The translations under genes were made by a program, and so were the position numbers. 64,000 nt of DNA from Paractinoplanes polyasparticus (lineage in GTDB: Bacteria; Actinomycetota; Actinomycetes; Mycobacteriales; Micromonosporaceae), in NCBI RefSeq assembly GCF_019710575.1, contig NZ_JAHWFK010000001.1, forward strand, positions 496,001-560,000, written 5' to 3'. Below are positions 39,427 through 47,892 of this stretch, piece by piece (within the stretch, counting starts at the first letter, position 1; each line of letters begins with the position of its first letter). The notes below the pieces were generated by a model. The model did no database searches. It was not told where the DNA came from and saw nothing but the letters and a program-made list of their open reading frames with translations.

Positions 39427-41837
39427 CGTGGTGGTGGAACGATGATCGGCGGTGTGCCGCCCGGTCCGTCCGGCGGCTCGGCGCCCTTGCCGTTGCTGAC
39501 CTCGATGGCCACGACGCCGTTCTTGACCGTGCGGCCGCTCGGGCTGGTGCCGGCCGCCGTGCCCGCGGGGCACTTGGACTCGACCTCGCTGCTGGACACC
39601 ACCGCGTCGAATCCGGCGTTCTCGATGCGGTCACGGGCCCGCGTCAGCGAGAGGCACTCGACGTCGGGGATGCGCCGCTGGTCGCCGTACACGATCTTGC
39701 GGTTCTCGGGTCGTTTGAACTGGACCTTGGGCTTGCCGTCCATGTAGTCGCCGAGCGTGCGGTAGACGGCCGGATTGACCTGGTCGTGGTCCATCCGGTC
39801 CTTGTGGGCCTGGTAGTCGGGGTTGACGAGGTAGCCCGCCACCACCAGGGACGTCGTGCCGGCGATGAGCGAGGCCGTGCGGTCGCGGTCGGTGGTGCCG
39901 GTCTTGCCGAACACCGGGTGCCCGACCACGCCGCGGGTCACCCGGGCGGTGGCGCCCTCGCAGCTGCCGGTGCGGGCGCGGTCACCCACCGGGCAACGGG
40001 CTGCGTCGAGCGCCGCGCGGGCGACGTCGACCGAGGTGGCCCGTTCGCAGTGGGACTTGCCGATGTCGAGCTTCTGGTTGTCGCGGGTGGTGATCTGTTC
40101 GATCGGGGTGGGCTCGCAGTACATGCCGTCGGCGGCCAGGGTCGCGTACGCGTTGGCCATGTCGAGCGGGGTGGTCGCGGACACGCCGAGCGTGAAGGCG
40201 CCCCACTGGTGCGAGTAGCCGTCCGACGCGAGCTTGGCGTCCTCGGGGTCGCGGAACTTGATGCCGAAGCGCTTGGCCACGTTCACCACGTTGTCGGCGC
40301 CCACCCGCTCCTCCAGCGGCACGAAGTACGTGTTGATCGAGCGGCCGAACCCGCTCCACATGTTGTAGACGCCCTCGCCGCCGCCGCCCGAGTTCTGCGG
40401 GCACCAGAAATGCGTGCCCGGGCAGGCCGAGTCGCTGCTGCGCTCGACGATGTACCGCGACTTGTAGAACTTCTCGGCCTTGATCGTGTAGTGCAGCGGG
40501 TAGCCCTTCTCGAGCGCCGCGATCAGGGTGAAGATCTTCATGACCGAGCCGGCCTGGTAGCCGTTGACGCCGCCGCCGCCGGTGATCAGCGGGTTCACCG
40601 TGTTGGGGGCGGAACCCTTGACGCCCGCCCGCCGCTTCCTGGGGTCGGACGAGAGCGGGTTCTTCGAGTCGTCGAGGCTGTACTTGCGGTTGGTCACCAA
40701 CAGCTTGACCTTGCCCGTGCGCGGCTCGACCGCCGCCAGCAGCAGGGCGTTCTTGTTCTTTTCCTTGATCAGGTCGCCGACCCGGGCCTTGGCCTCTTTC
40801 GTGGCCTTGAGGTCGATCGTGGTGGTGATGCGGTAGCCGCCGCTCTTGAGGCGCCGCTCGCGCTCGAAGTTCGTCGCGCCGAACTCGGGGCGATCCATCC
40901 ACCAGCGGTAGAAGAAGTCGCAGAAGAAACCCCAGCTGTTGTACGCCACGGAGACGCACCCGTTGCCGACCGGGGCCACCTTGCGCGGGATGGCCTCCTT
41001 CTTGGCCGCCGCGGCCTGGGCCGGCGTGATGGCGCCCATCTCGAGCATGCCCGGGATGACGTAGTTGTTGCGGCGCTGGCGGATCTCGTCGTACCCCTGC
41101 TTGGTCGTGGGGTCGTAGAACGACGGCGCCCGTACCACGGCGGCGAGCAGGGCGGCCTGGCCGATGGTGAGGTTCTTGGGGCTCTTGTTGAAGTAGACCT
41201 TGCTGGCGGCGAAGATGCCGTACGTCTGCTTGCCGAACGGCGCCATGTTGAGGTAGCGCTCGAGGATCTGGTCTTTGTTCAGCTCCTGCTCGACCCGCAT
41301 GGCGTACTTGATCTCGGTGACCTTGCGGACGTTCGTGTCCTCGGTGGCCTTGACGACCTCGGACGGGCTGGTCGCCGAGTAGGCGAGCGACATGCGCACC
41401 CACTGCATGGTGATCGTCGAGGCGCCCTGCTTGGACTCCGACTTGCCGCTGTTGTTGACCACCGCCCGGGCGACGCCCTTGAGGTCGACGCCGTTGTGGT
41501 TGTAGAACTCGCGGTCCTCGGCGGCCACCATGGCGTCGCGGATGTGCGGCGACATCTGCTTGAGCGGCACGTCGCTGCGGAACTCGTCGTAGAACTGCGC
41601 GATCTGCGTCTTGTTGTCGGACGCGTAGACCCGCGTGATCTGCGGCGAGGCGAAATCCTTGAGCTCGCTCGGCAGGCTGGCGAACGCCTGGTTGCCGACC
41701 TTGGCCGTCAGACCGGACATCGCCGCCACCGGGAACGCCGCGGCCGCCACCACCACGCCCGCCACCAGCCCACAGGTCAGCAGCGCGAACACATTGAAGA
41801 AGACGTTGTGATCACGCCTGCGCCACCACGAACTCAC
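39423..41837 (-). CDS. Class A penicillin-binding protein (transglycosylase/transpeptidase) with PASTA domain
   Basis: Peptidoglycan synthase of 804 aa. A single membrane segment (about 12-40) is followed by the GT51 domain with catalytic Glu in VAAEDREFYNHNG and RVEQELNKDQILERYLN. The transpeptidase domain has the SXXK Ser in AGSVMKIFT, SXN in GRSINTYF and KTG in FGKTGTTDRD. A C-terminal PASTA-like domain (VECLSLTRARDRIENAGF) and Pro-rich tail end it. GTG at 41837 is chosen for the short cytoplasmic tail (SSWWRRRDHNVFF). It is the first gene of a two-gene operon. Confidence 0.93.
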   Translation of the reverse strand: MSSWWRRRDHNVFFNVFALLTCGLVAGVVVAAAAFPVAAMSGLTAKVGNQAFASLPSELKDFASPQITRVYASDNKTQIAQFYDEFRSDVPLKQMSPHIRDAMVAAEDREFYNHNGVDLKGVARAVVNNSGKSESKQGASTITMQWVRMSLAYSATSPSEVVKATEDTNVRKVTEIKYAMRVEQELNKDQILERYLNMAPFGKQTYGIFAASKVYFNKSPKNLTIGQAALLAAVVRAPSFYDPTTKQGYDEIRQRRNNYVIPGMLEMGAITPAQAAAAKKEAIPRKVAPVGNGCVSVAYNSWGFFCDFFYRWWMDRPEFGATNFERERRLKSGGYRITTTIDLKATKEAKARVGDLIKEKNKNALLLAAVEPRTGKVKLLVTNRKYSLDDSKNPLSSDPRKRRAGVKGSAPNTVNPLITGGGGVNGYQAGSVMKIFTLIAALEKGYPLHYTIKAEKFYKSRYIVERSSDSACPGTHFWCPQNSGGGGEGVYNMWSGFGRSINTYFVPLEERVGADNVVNVAKRFGIKFRDPEDAKLASDGYSHQWGAFTLGVSATTPLDMANAYATLAADGMYCEPTPIEQITTRDNQKLDIGKSHCERATSVDVARAALDAARCPVGDRARTGSCEGATARVTRGVVGHPVFGKTGTTDRDRTASLIAGTTSLVVAGYLVNPDYQAHKDRMDHDQVNPAVYRTLGDYMDGKPKVQFKRPENRKIVYGDQRRIPDVECLSLTRARDRIENAGFDAVVSSSEVESKCPAGTAAGTSPSGRTVKNGVVAIEVSNGKGAEPPDGPGGTPPIIVPPPR

Positions 41838-42011
41838 CGAACCACCACCAGAGCCTCGTCGGGAGCGAGTCCCGTCTATTTCACCTTGCTTTGTCAAGGC
41901 GCGGGCCCGGCAATTGCGCCTCAGTCCGGCATTTCCCCCACAATCTTCGACCAAAAGATCCAAACCAGAAAGCCGATGTACGCCTTCCCGGCGACCCCAC
42001 GCGACGCAGAG

Positions 42012-42119
42012 TCACCGCCTGGAGCGGAAGTAGTGACGGGCCACCCAGTCGGCCAGGTCGACACCGAGTGTGCGGGCCGCCGTGTCCGCCGTACGGAAGT
42101 GAATGCCCAGCCAGACACG
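42012..42119 (-). pseudogene. Remnant of a vanadium-dependent haloperoxidase/PAP2-like gene
   Basis: Thirty-five codons RVWLGIHFRTADTAARTL to HYFRSRR and stop (42012-42014). RXXXGXHXXXD is the last active-site block of vanadium haloperoxidases and PAP2 phosphatases, and the position near the C-terminus fits. Upstream the frame is lost and no other block is found. The rest of the roughly 400-bp space between the PBP gene and the STAS gene has no recognisable gene. Confidence 0.6.
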
Positions 42120-42240
42120 GGCGGGGCAGGTTGGCGGGCGGGGTCGGCCCGCCACACGCCGGCCGCCGGCGTCGCGATGAAGACGCTGCTCAACGAGGGG
42201 TCGCGGCGCGTCGGCCGTACGGGCGGAGGAAGTGGTAGAT

Positions 42241-42546
42241 CTACGACTCGGCCGCGGTCGTGGTGATGTCGTCGAGGCCGGCGATAGTCAGGACCGGGGA
42301 CAACAGCGGGTTGGACACCAGCCGCAGACGGTCGACATGCGGGAAGAGAGCGGCCAGGCCCGCGCTGTCGATGTACTCCACCCGGGTCAGGTCGACCACG
42401 AACGGGGACCCGGCCGACTCGTCGTCGGCCCCGGTCAGCGCCGTGGCGAAGGCGGCGGCGTTGCTCATGTCGATCTCGCCGGTGGCGGTGAGCACGACGG
42501 CGCCGTCCGGCCGGCGGCCCGTGGTGCAGGTCAGCGGTGTGCTCAT
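42241..42546 (-). CDS. STAS-domain anti-sigma factor antagonist
   Basis: Protein of 101 aa with a single STAS domain: VVLTATGEIDMSNAAAFATAL then VDLTRVEYIDSAGLAALF, where the Ser in DSAG is the phosphorylation site. In such switches the unphosphorylated form binds the anti-sigma kinase and frees the sigma factor. Its ATG (42546) overlaps the stop of the huge kinase/phosphatase gene (ATGA), whose own C-terminal ATPase and SpoIIE domains are the natural kinase and phosphatase. Confidence 0.9.
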   Translation of the reverse strand: MSTPLTCTTGRRPDGAVVLTATGEIDMSNAAAFATALTGADDESAGSPFVVDLTRVEYIDSAGLAALFPHVDRLRLVSNPLLSPVLTIAGLDDITTTAAES

Positions 42547-45500
42547 CGGGGAATCCTCGCTTGCAGGCCGACGATGGTGCCGGCGGCGCCGGTCGTCACG
42601 GTCACTTCGCTCATCAGCGCCCGCATCAGGGCGAAGCCCCGCCCGCGGTGCGGGTTGGCGGCGGGCTCCGGGGTCTTCCACAGGCCGCTGTCGGTGATGG
42701 TCAGGTGCAGGTCGTCGGCCGTGGCCGCCGCCCGCAGGCTGATCAGGCCGCCCGGCAGGTGGCGGTGGCCGTGCTCGATCGCGTTGGCGCACGCCTCCCC
42801 CGCCGCGACCAGCACGTTCTGGGCCGTCGTGGGGTCGACCCCGCAGCGGGCCAGCCAGGTACGCAGCATCGACCGCAGCGGGGCCAGCCGCGTCGCCTCG
42901 GCCGGGAAGTCGAGCTCGAGCGGGCCGGGGTGGCGGTAGAGCAGCATGGCCACGTCGTCGTCGTAGCCCGCGGACGGGGCCATGTTCGCCATGACCTCGG
43001 TGGCCAGCTCTTCGAGCGTGGCCGTCCGGCCCTGCTGCACCGCGGCCGCCACCCGCTCGATGCCGGCGGTCAGCGGTTGCCGGCGGCGTTCGACCAGGCC
43101 GTCGGTGTAGAGCAGCAGCGTGGCCCGCACCGGCACGGTGTAGTGCGCTTCGGGGCGCTCACCGGTCGAGCGCACCCCCAGCGGGCGCGAGCGGCCGTGG
43201 TCGAGCAGGTCGGTGGTCCCGTCGCGGTGGGCGACGACCGCGGGCGGGTGCCCGGCGCTGGCGTACGTCAGCTCTCCCGTCGCCGGGTCGAGCACGCCGC
43301 AGAAGACGGTCGCGCACATCGCGCCCGGCAGCTGGACGGCGAACCGGTCGAGGGCGGTGAGCGTCTGCGCGGGGTCGGTGTTCTGCAGCAGCAGGGCACG
43401 GCAGGCGCTGCGGAGCTGGCCCATGACGGTGGCCGCCCGCAGTCCGTGCCCGACGCAGTCGCCGACCACGATGCCTATCCGGCCGGCGGTGAGCATGACG
43501 GTGTCGTACCAGTCGCCGCCGACCTTGAGGGGGCGGGTGGCCGGCGCGTAGCGGACGGCGAACCCGGCGGGCAGCTCGGCCGGCCCGAGGATCGCCCGCT
43601 GGAGGGCCAGCGCCGTCTCGCGTTGCTGGTCGATCTGGTGGATGCGGTGCAGTCCCTGCCCGAGATGCCCGGCCAGCAGCGTCAGCAGGGTCCTGTCCTG
43701 CTCGGTGAACGGGCGCCGCTCGGTCAGTTCGAGCAGGAGCACCATCGTGCCGTCCGGGTGCTCGAGCGCGATGCCGGCGCCGCCGGGCCGGTCGGCGACC
43801 GGGGTGAGCAGCGGCTCGTCCCGCAGCGCGGTCAACGCCGTACGCCGCTCGGGAGTCAGACTTTCCCAGCGGATCTGCTCGTCGTCGGTGACCAGGGTGG
43901 GCGGGCCCGAGTCGTGGAAGACCGCGGCGTACACCTGCCGTGCCTGCCACAGCTCGCCCAGATCCGGCAGCACACCGTCCAGCGCGCTGGAGACGCTCTC
44001 GGCCTGCGAGAGGCGCACGCTCAGGGCGGCCAGGGCGCTGTCGCGCTGCACGGCGTAATGCTCGGCGGTGACGTCGCGGAAGGTGCCCACGATGACCTTG
44101 CGGCCGGTGTCCGGGTCGGCGACCTGGTTGAAGGACGCCGCGGCCCACAGCCGATGCCCGTCGCGGTGCTGCACCGGGATCGTGTAGGTGCCCCGGGTGC
44201 TGCCCACCAGCAGGGCGAGCGCGTCCGCGACCTGGTTGTACGCCTCCGGGTCGGCCTCGCGGTCGGGCCACCACGGGTGCACCGGCGCGTACGGCAGGCC
44301 CTCGGGCCCGAAGCCGAGGACGTCGGTGAACGTCGAGTTGATCTCGATGACCGCCCCGTCCTCGTCGCAGACGAAGAACGCCTCCTGGAGCGAGTCGATC
44401 AGCGCCGTGCGCCAGCGAGCGTGGTGGTTGCGCAGCCGGGCCAGCTCGACGTTGGCGCGTACGCGGGCCAGCAGCTCGGCCGACGAGAACGGCTTGACCA
44501 GGTAGTCGTCGGCGCCGGCGTCCAGTCCCTCGATCGACGCCTCCTGACCGGCGCGCGCCGAGAGCAGCAGGACGGGCGTCCCGGCCGTACGCGGATCGGT
44601 CCGCAACGCCGCCACCAGTTCGAGCCCGTCGAGGCGGGGCATCATGACGTCGCTGACGACCAGGTCGGGATTTTCCCGGCGGGCCACCTCGAGCGCGGCC
44701 TGCCCGTCCCCGACGGCCAGCACGCGGTGGCCGGCCGAGCGCAACAGGCGGGCGAGATAGTCGCGCATGTCGGCGTTGTCGTCGGCCACCAGCACCGTGG
44801 CGGGCGACTTGGCCACGGGCACGGCCTCGTCCGACGAATCGGTTGTGCCCGGCGTCCAGCGCAGCGCTTCCTGCACGTACGGCTCGGCGCCGGACGACCT
44901 CGGACCGGCGCTCGGCGCGGTGTTCACGGCCTCGGCCGGCAGATGGGCGGCTCCCAGCGGCAGCCGGACGGTGAATGTCGTGCCCCGGCCGAACGTGCTG
45001 TCCGCCGTGATCGTGCCGCCGTGGAGCTCGACCAGCTCCTTCACCAGCGCCAGGCCGATGCCGCTGCCCTCGTTGGAGCGCGACCGGGCGTTCTCGATGC
45101 GGTGGAAGCGCTCGAAAAGGCGCGGCATCTCGTCCTCGGGCACCCCGACCCCGGTGTCGGTCACCGTCACCGTGGCAGCTTCGGCTTCCCCGCGTACGGC
45201 AATGCGCACCCCGCCGCTGAAGGTGAACTTCAGAGCGTTGCTGAGCAGGTTGAGGACGATCTTCTCCCACATCCCGCGGTCGAGGTAGACCGGCTGGGCC
45301 AGCGGCGGGGTGTCGACCTCGAACGTCAGGCCGGTCCGCTCGATCGCCGACCGGAACACGCTGGCCAGCTCGGCGGTGGCGTGGGCCAGGTCGACCGGCT
45401 CGAACCGGGCCTGCATGCGGCCGGCCTCGATACGGGAGAAATCGAGCAACGCGTTGACCAGCTTGCCCAGGCGCAGCCCGTTGCGGTGGATGACTTGGAG

Positions 45501-46604
45501 TTCGGCCCGCACACCCTGGTCGTCGGTGAGGTCGGACCGGGTCAGCAGCTCCTCCAGCGGTCCCATGATCAGGGTCAGCGGGGTGCGGAACTCGTGGCTG
45601 ATGTTCGAGAAGAACGCGGTCTTGGCCCGGTCGAGCTCGGCCAGCTCCTCGGCCCGGCGCTGCTGGGCCTGATAGCTGCGGGCGCTCGCGATGCCGGCGG
45701 ACACGTGCCCGGCGGTCAGCTCGACGAACCCGCGGTAACCGTCGTCGACCGCGCGGAAACGGTTGAGGCCGGCGACCAGGAACCCGTACGGGCTGTCGCC
45801 CTGTTGCAGCAGCGGCACGACCAGCGCCTCGACGGGCGGCTCGCGCCAGGCCCCGAGCGGCAGGTCGCCCTCGATCGGCACCACGACCGACTCCCCGCGG
45901 GAGATGGCCTCGACGGGCCAGGCGCCCGGCCGTGCCACCGGGTGGTCGGCCGGGATGCCGGTCGCCTCGGCCAGCCGTACGCCGTCGATCTCGAACAGAT
46001 AGGTCAGCGTGAACGGCAGGTCGTGCAGGTTGCGGCCCAGCTGAGCGCCGGTGAAGGCCAGCGTCTGCTGCTCGGTGCGCACCACGCTCGGGTCCGAGCC
46101 GAGGTCGCGCAGGGTCGCCATCCGCCGCTGACCGATCACGCGCTCGGTGTCCTCGCTGACCACGCAGAGCATGCCGACCAGCGCGCCGTCGTCGTCACGC
46201 AGCGGGCTGTACGAGAAGGTGTGGTACGTCTCCTCGGTGTAGCCGGAGCGTTCGAGGAACAGCAGCAGGCCCTCGTCCCAGGTGGCCTGGCCGGTCGAGA
46301 GCACCGTCGTGATGCGCGGGCCGATGTCGTCCCAGATCTCGGCCCACACCTCGTTGGCCGGGCGGCCCAGCGCCCACGGGTACTTACGGCCCAGTGTGTC
46401 GCGGCGGTAGGCCGCGTTGCAGAAGAACGTGAGCTGCGGACCCCAGGCCATCCACATCGGGAAGCGGGACGAGAGCAGGATGCTGACCGCTGTGCGGAGA
46501 CTCTGCGGCCACTGCTGCGGCGGGCCGAGCGGCGTGCGGTCCCAGTCCACCGCCGCGAGGTCCCGCCCGACGTCACCGCCATCGGCGAACACGTCCTGAG
46601 TCAT
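42543..46604 (-). CDS. Hybrid histidine kinase - receiver - PAS/GAF - SpoIIE phosphatase - RsbW-like ATPase
   Basis: Soluble signalling protein of 1353 aa joining two signalling logics. Approximate order: PAS (10-130), GAF (165-300), HisKA with H-box FFSNISHEFRTPLTLI near 336, HATPase (435-550; NLLSNALKF, GSGIGLAL), receiver (600-720, Asp in VVSDVMMPRLDG), PAS (735-850), GAF (865-1000), SpoIIE/PP2C phosphatase (1005-1230; VGGDWYDT, VVGDCVGHG, YDDDVAMLL), anti-sigma-type HATPase (1235-1350; GEACANAIEHGHRH). No membrane segment. It is coupled to a STAS antagonist. Ligands unknown; light, oxygen or redox sensing by PAS/GAF is possible but unproven. Confidence 0.92.
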   Translation of the reverse strand: MTQDVFADGGDVGRDLAAVDWDRTPLGPPQQWPQSLRTAVSILLSSRFPMWMAWGPQLTFFCNAAYRRDTLGRKYPWALGRPANEVWAEIWDDIGPRITTVLSTGQATWDEGLLLFLERSGYTEETYHTFSYSPLRDDDGALVGMLCVVSEDTERVIGQRRMATLRDLGSDPSVVRTEQQTLAFTGAQLGRNLHDLPFTLTYLFEIDGVRLAEATGIPADHPVARPGAWPVEAISRGESVVVPIEGDLPLGAWREPPVEALVVPLLQQGDSPYGFLVAGLNRFRAVDDGYRGFVELTAGHVSAGIASARSYQAQQRRAEELAELDRAKTAFFSNISHEFRTPLTLIMGPLEELLTRSDLTDDQGVRAELQVIHRNGLRLGKLVNALLDFSRIEAGRMQARFEPVDLAHATAELASVFRSAIERTGLTFEVDTPPLAQPVYLDRGMWEKIVLNLLSNALKFTFSGGVRIAVRGEAEAATVTVTDTGVGVPEDEMPRLFERFHRIENARSRSNEGSGIGLALVKELVELHGGTITADSTFGRGTTFTVRLPLGAAHLPAEAVNTAPSAGPRSSGAEPYVQEALRWTPGTTDSSDEAVPVAKSPATVLVADDNADMRDYLARLLRSAGHRVLAVGDGQAALEVARRENPDLVVSDVMMPRLDGLELVAALRTDPRTAGTPVLLLSARAGQEASIEGLDAGADDYLVKPFSSAELLARVRANVELARLRNHHARWRTALIDSLQEAFFVCDEDGAVIEINSTFTDVLGFGPEGLPYAPVHPWWPDREADPEAYNQVADALALLVGSTRGTYTIPVQHRDGHRLWAAASFNQVADPDTGRKVIVGTFRDVTAEHYAVQRDSALAALSVRLSQAESVSSALDGVLPDLGELWQARQVYAAVFHDSGPPTLVTDDEQIRWESLTPERRTALTALRDEPLLTPVADRPGGAGIALEHPDGTMVLLLELTERRPFTEQDRTLLTLLAGHLGQGLHRIHQIDQQRETALALQRAILGPAELPAGFAVRYAPATRPLKVGGDWYDTVMLTAGRIGIVVGDCVGHGLRAATVMGQLRSACRALLLQNTDPAQTLTALDRFAVQLPGAMCATVFCGVLDPATGELTYASAGHPPAVVAHRDGTTDLLDHGRSRPLGVRSTGERPEAHYTVPVRATLLLYTDGLVERRRQPLTAGIERVAAAVQQGRTATLEELATEVMANMAPSAGYDDDVAMLLYRHPGPLELDFPAEATRLAPLRSMLRTWLARCGVDPTTAQNVLVAAGEACANAIEHGHRHLPGGLISLRAAATADDLHLTITDSGLWKTPEPAANPHRGRGFALMRALMSEVTVTTGAAGTIVGLQARIPR

Positions 46605-46666
46605 CGCGCGAGCGTCTCCCGTTTCTCAGCCCCGAGGGCGCGTGGCCGCTCGTAGGATACGCAAAC

Positions 46667-46697
46667 CCTCCCGCCCGGACGTCCTCCGGGCGGGAGG
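46667..46697 (-). terminator. Strong hairpin after membrane protein gene
   Basis: A perfect 13-bp stem (46667-46679 with 46685-46697), 5-nt loop, about 50 nt after the stop at 46747. It separates that gene from the hybrid kinase gene downstream. Confidence 0.75.
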
Positions 46698-46746
46698 CCA
46701 CATACCCCGGTCGAGATCATTTACCCCTGGGAAGCACCACCCCGGC

Positions 46747-47544
46747 TCAGTTGAACGGGGGACGGCTCACGCCGAAGTGCTCATGGATCCGCGCGGCTCC
46801 GTGTTCGACGCGGTAGACGACGAAGGCGACGGTGGTCAGCACGGTGAGAGCTCCGGCCATTCCCCAGAAGAACTTGTGGGTCCAGTCGAGGTAGGCGAAG
46901 ATGCCGCAGAAGGCAAGGGCCAGCGCGCCCACGCCGGCGATCATCTGGAGTTCGCGCAGCAGATCGATGAACATCCGATAGGCCTCGCGGGCCGGGCCGA
47001 AATGCGACGGCGGGCACCACTTCTTGGTGATCCAGAGGCCGACCGCGGTGCCGGCCCAGAACATGGCCAGCCACAGGTTCCAGGCGCGCGAATCGCCCAG
47101 GAAGAACGCGGGCGGGATCTCCAATCCGGCGATGGCGAACGGCAGGAGGCAGTCCAGGAAGGACGGCGCCCAGCGGATGAAGACGCTGAGGGTCAGGTAC
47201 CAGTAGAAGACGCTGACGAAGATCAGCAGCAGCGAGACGCTCTGGACGGCGACGAGCAGGCTGGGCTTGTCGAAGGTCTTCTCGGCCAGCAGCGCCAGCG
47301 CGACGCCCTGGATGATGCTGATGATCGTGATGAACCCGTTCGGCGACACCTCGAGGTTGCGCCGGATGAGCACGTCGTGGGTGAGGGCCTCGATCCCCTC
47401 GCCGCGCACGACCGCCGGCGGGACGGGGGCGCCCGGGATCTCGTAGGAATGCCGGGGCGATGACGGTGCGTAGCCCGGGACTGAGGACCGGCGACGCCGC
47501 CGCGTTCGGGTGGGGTCAGATAATTCCGCTGCCACGACCCACAT
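46747..47544 (-). CDS. Integral membrane protein, unrecognised family
   Basis: Protein of 265 aa. An Arg-rich N-terminus (TRTRRRRRSSVPGY) is followed by about six hydrophobic segments between residues 65 and 240 (VALALLAEKTF; LLIFVSVFYWYLTL; LWLAMFWAGTAVGLWI; FFWGMAGALTVLTTVAFVVY). No family was recognised. I use the ATG at 47544; the frame is open to 47646, but that stretch is AT-richer and looks like promoter DNA. It is a single-gene unit with a strong terminator. Confidence 0.75.
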   Translation of the reverse strand: MWVVAAELSDPTRTRRRRRSSVPGYAPSSPRHSYEIPGAPVPPAVVRGEGIEALTHDVLIRRNLEVSPNGFITIISIIQGVALALLAEKTFDKPSLLVAVQSVSLLLIFVSVFYWYLTLSVFIRWAPSFLDCLLPFAIAGLEIPPAFFLGDSRAWNLWLAMFWAGTAVGLWITKKWCPPSHFGPAREAYRMFIDLLRELQMIAGVGALALAFCGIFAYLDWTHKFFWGMAGALTVLTTVAFVVYRVEHGAARIHEHFGVSRPPFN

Positions 47545-47845
47545 ACTGCCGACCCCGTCAACAGCCTTTGTGCCGTACGGAATTGATGGGTTGACAACGC
47601 GCCGAATATAGCGTTTTTGCAGTTCAACACGGTCGACAAAGATCACCGGTAAATGATCTCGGAATTGACTGACCTGACCAGCCAGGCCCCGGGGAAATCG
47701 GAATAAACGATCCCGTAAAGCGCGCCGCGAAAACCATTCCGTGGCGCGGCCGTCACATCGCGTCTGCTAACCCAAAGCGACGGCGACGAGGACTACCCAC
47801 GGAGGCCAGGCCCACGTGTCTACGACTCGGCGCGCAAAGGGACAA
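47545..47845. other. Intergenic region, AT-richer
   Basis: About 300 bp without a convincing gene. The part 47580-47720 is clearly less GC-rich than the window and contains TATA-like tracts, suitable for the promoter of the minus-strand membrane protein gene. An imperfect 9-bp inverted repeat lies at 47721-47729/47740-47748. Confidence 0.4.
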
Positions 47846-47880
47846 ACGCCGCCGACCCGGTTCACCCCGGCCGGCGGCGT
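47846..47880 (-). terminator. Hairpin after radical SAM gene
   Basis: ACGCCGCCG (47846-47854) pairs perfectly with 47872-47880; 17-nt loop; 12 nt beyond the stop at 47893. Confidence 0.55.
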
Positions 47881-47892
47881 CGACCGCTTCTG

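Noticed and set aside
42537..46655. 1372-codon plus-strand frame opposite the hybrid kinase
   Set aside because: Although longer than the real gene, it shows only His/Arg/Gln/Gly-rich sequence. The minus strand has intact kinase, receiver, phosphatase and ATPase motifs.
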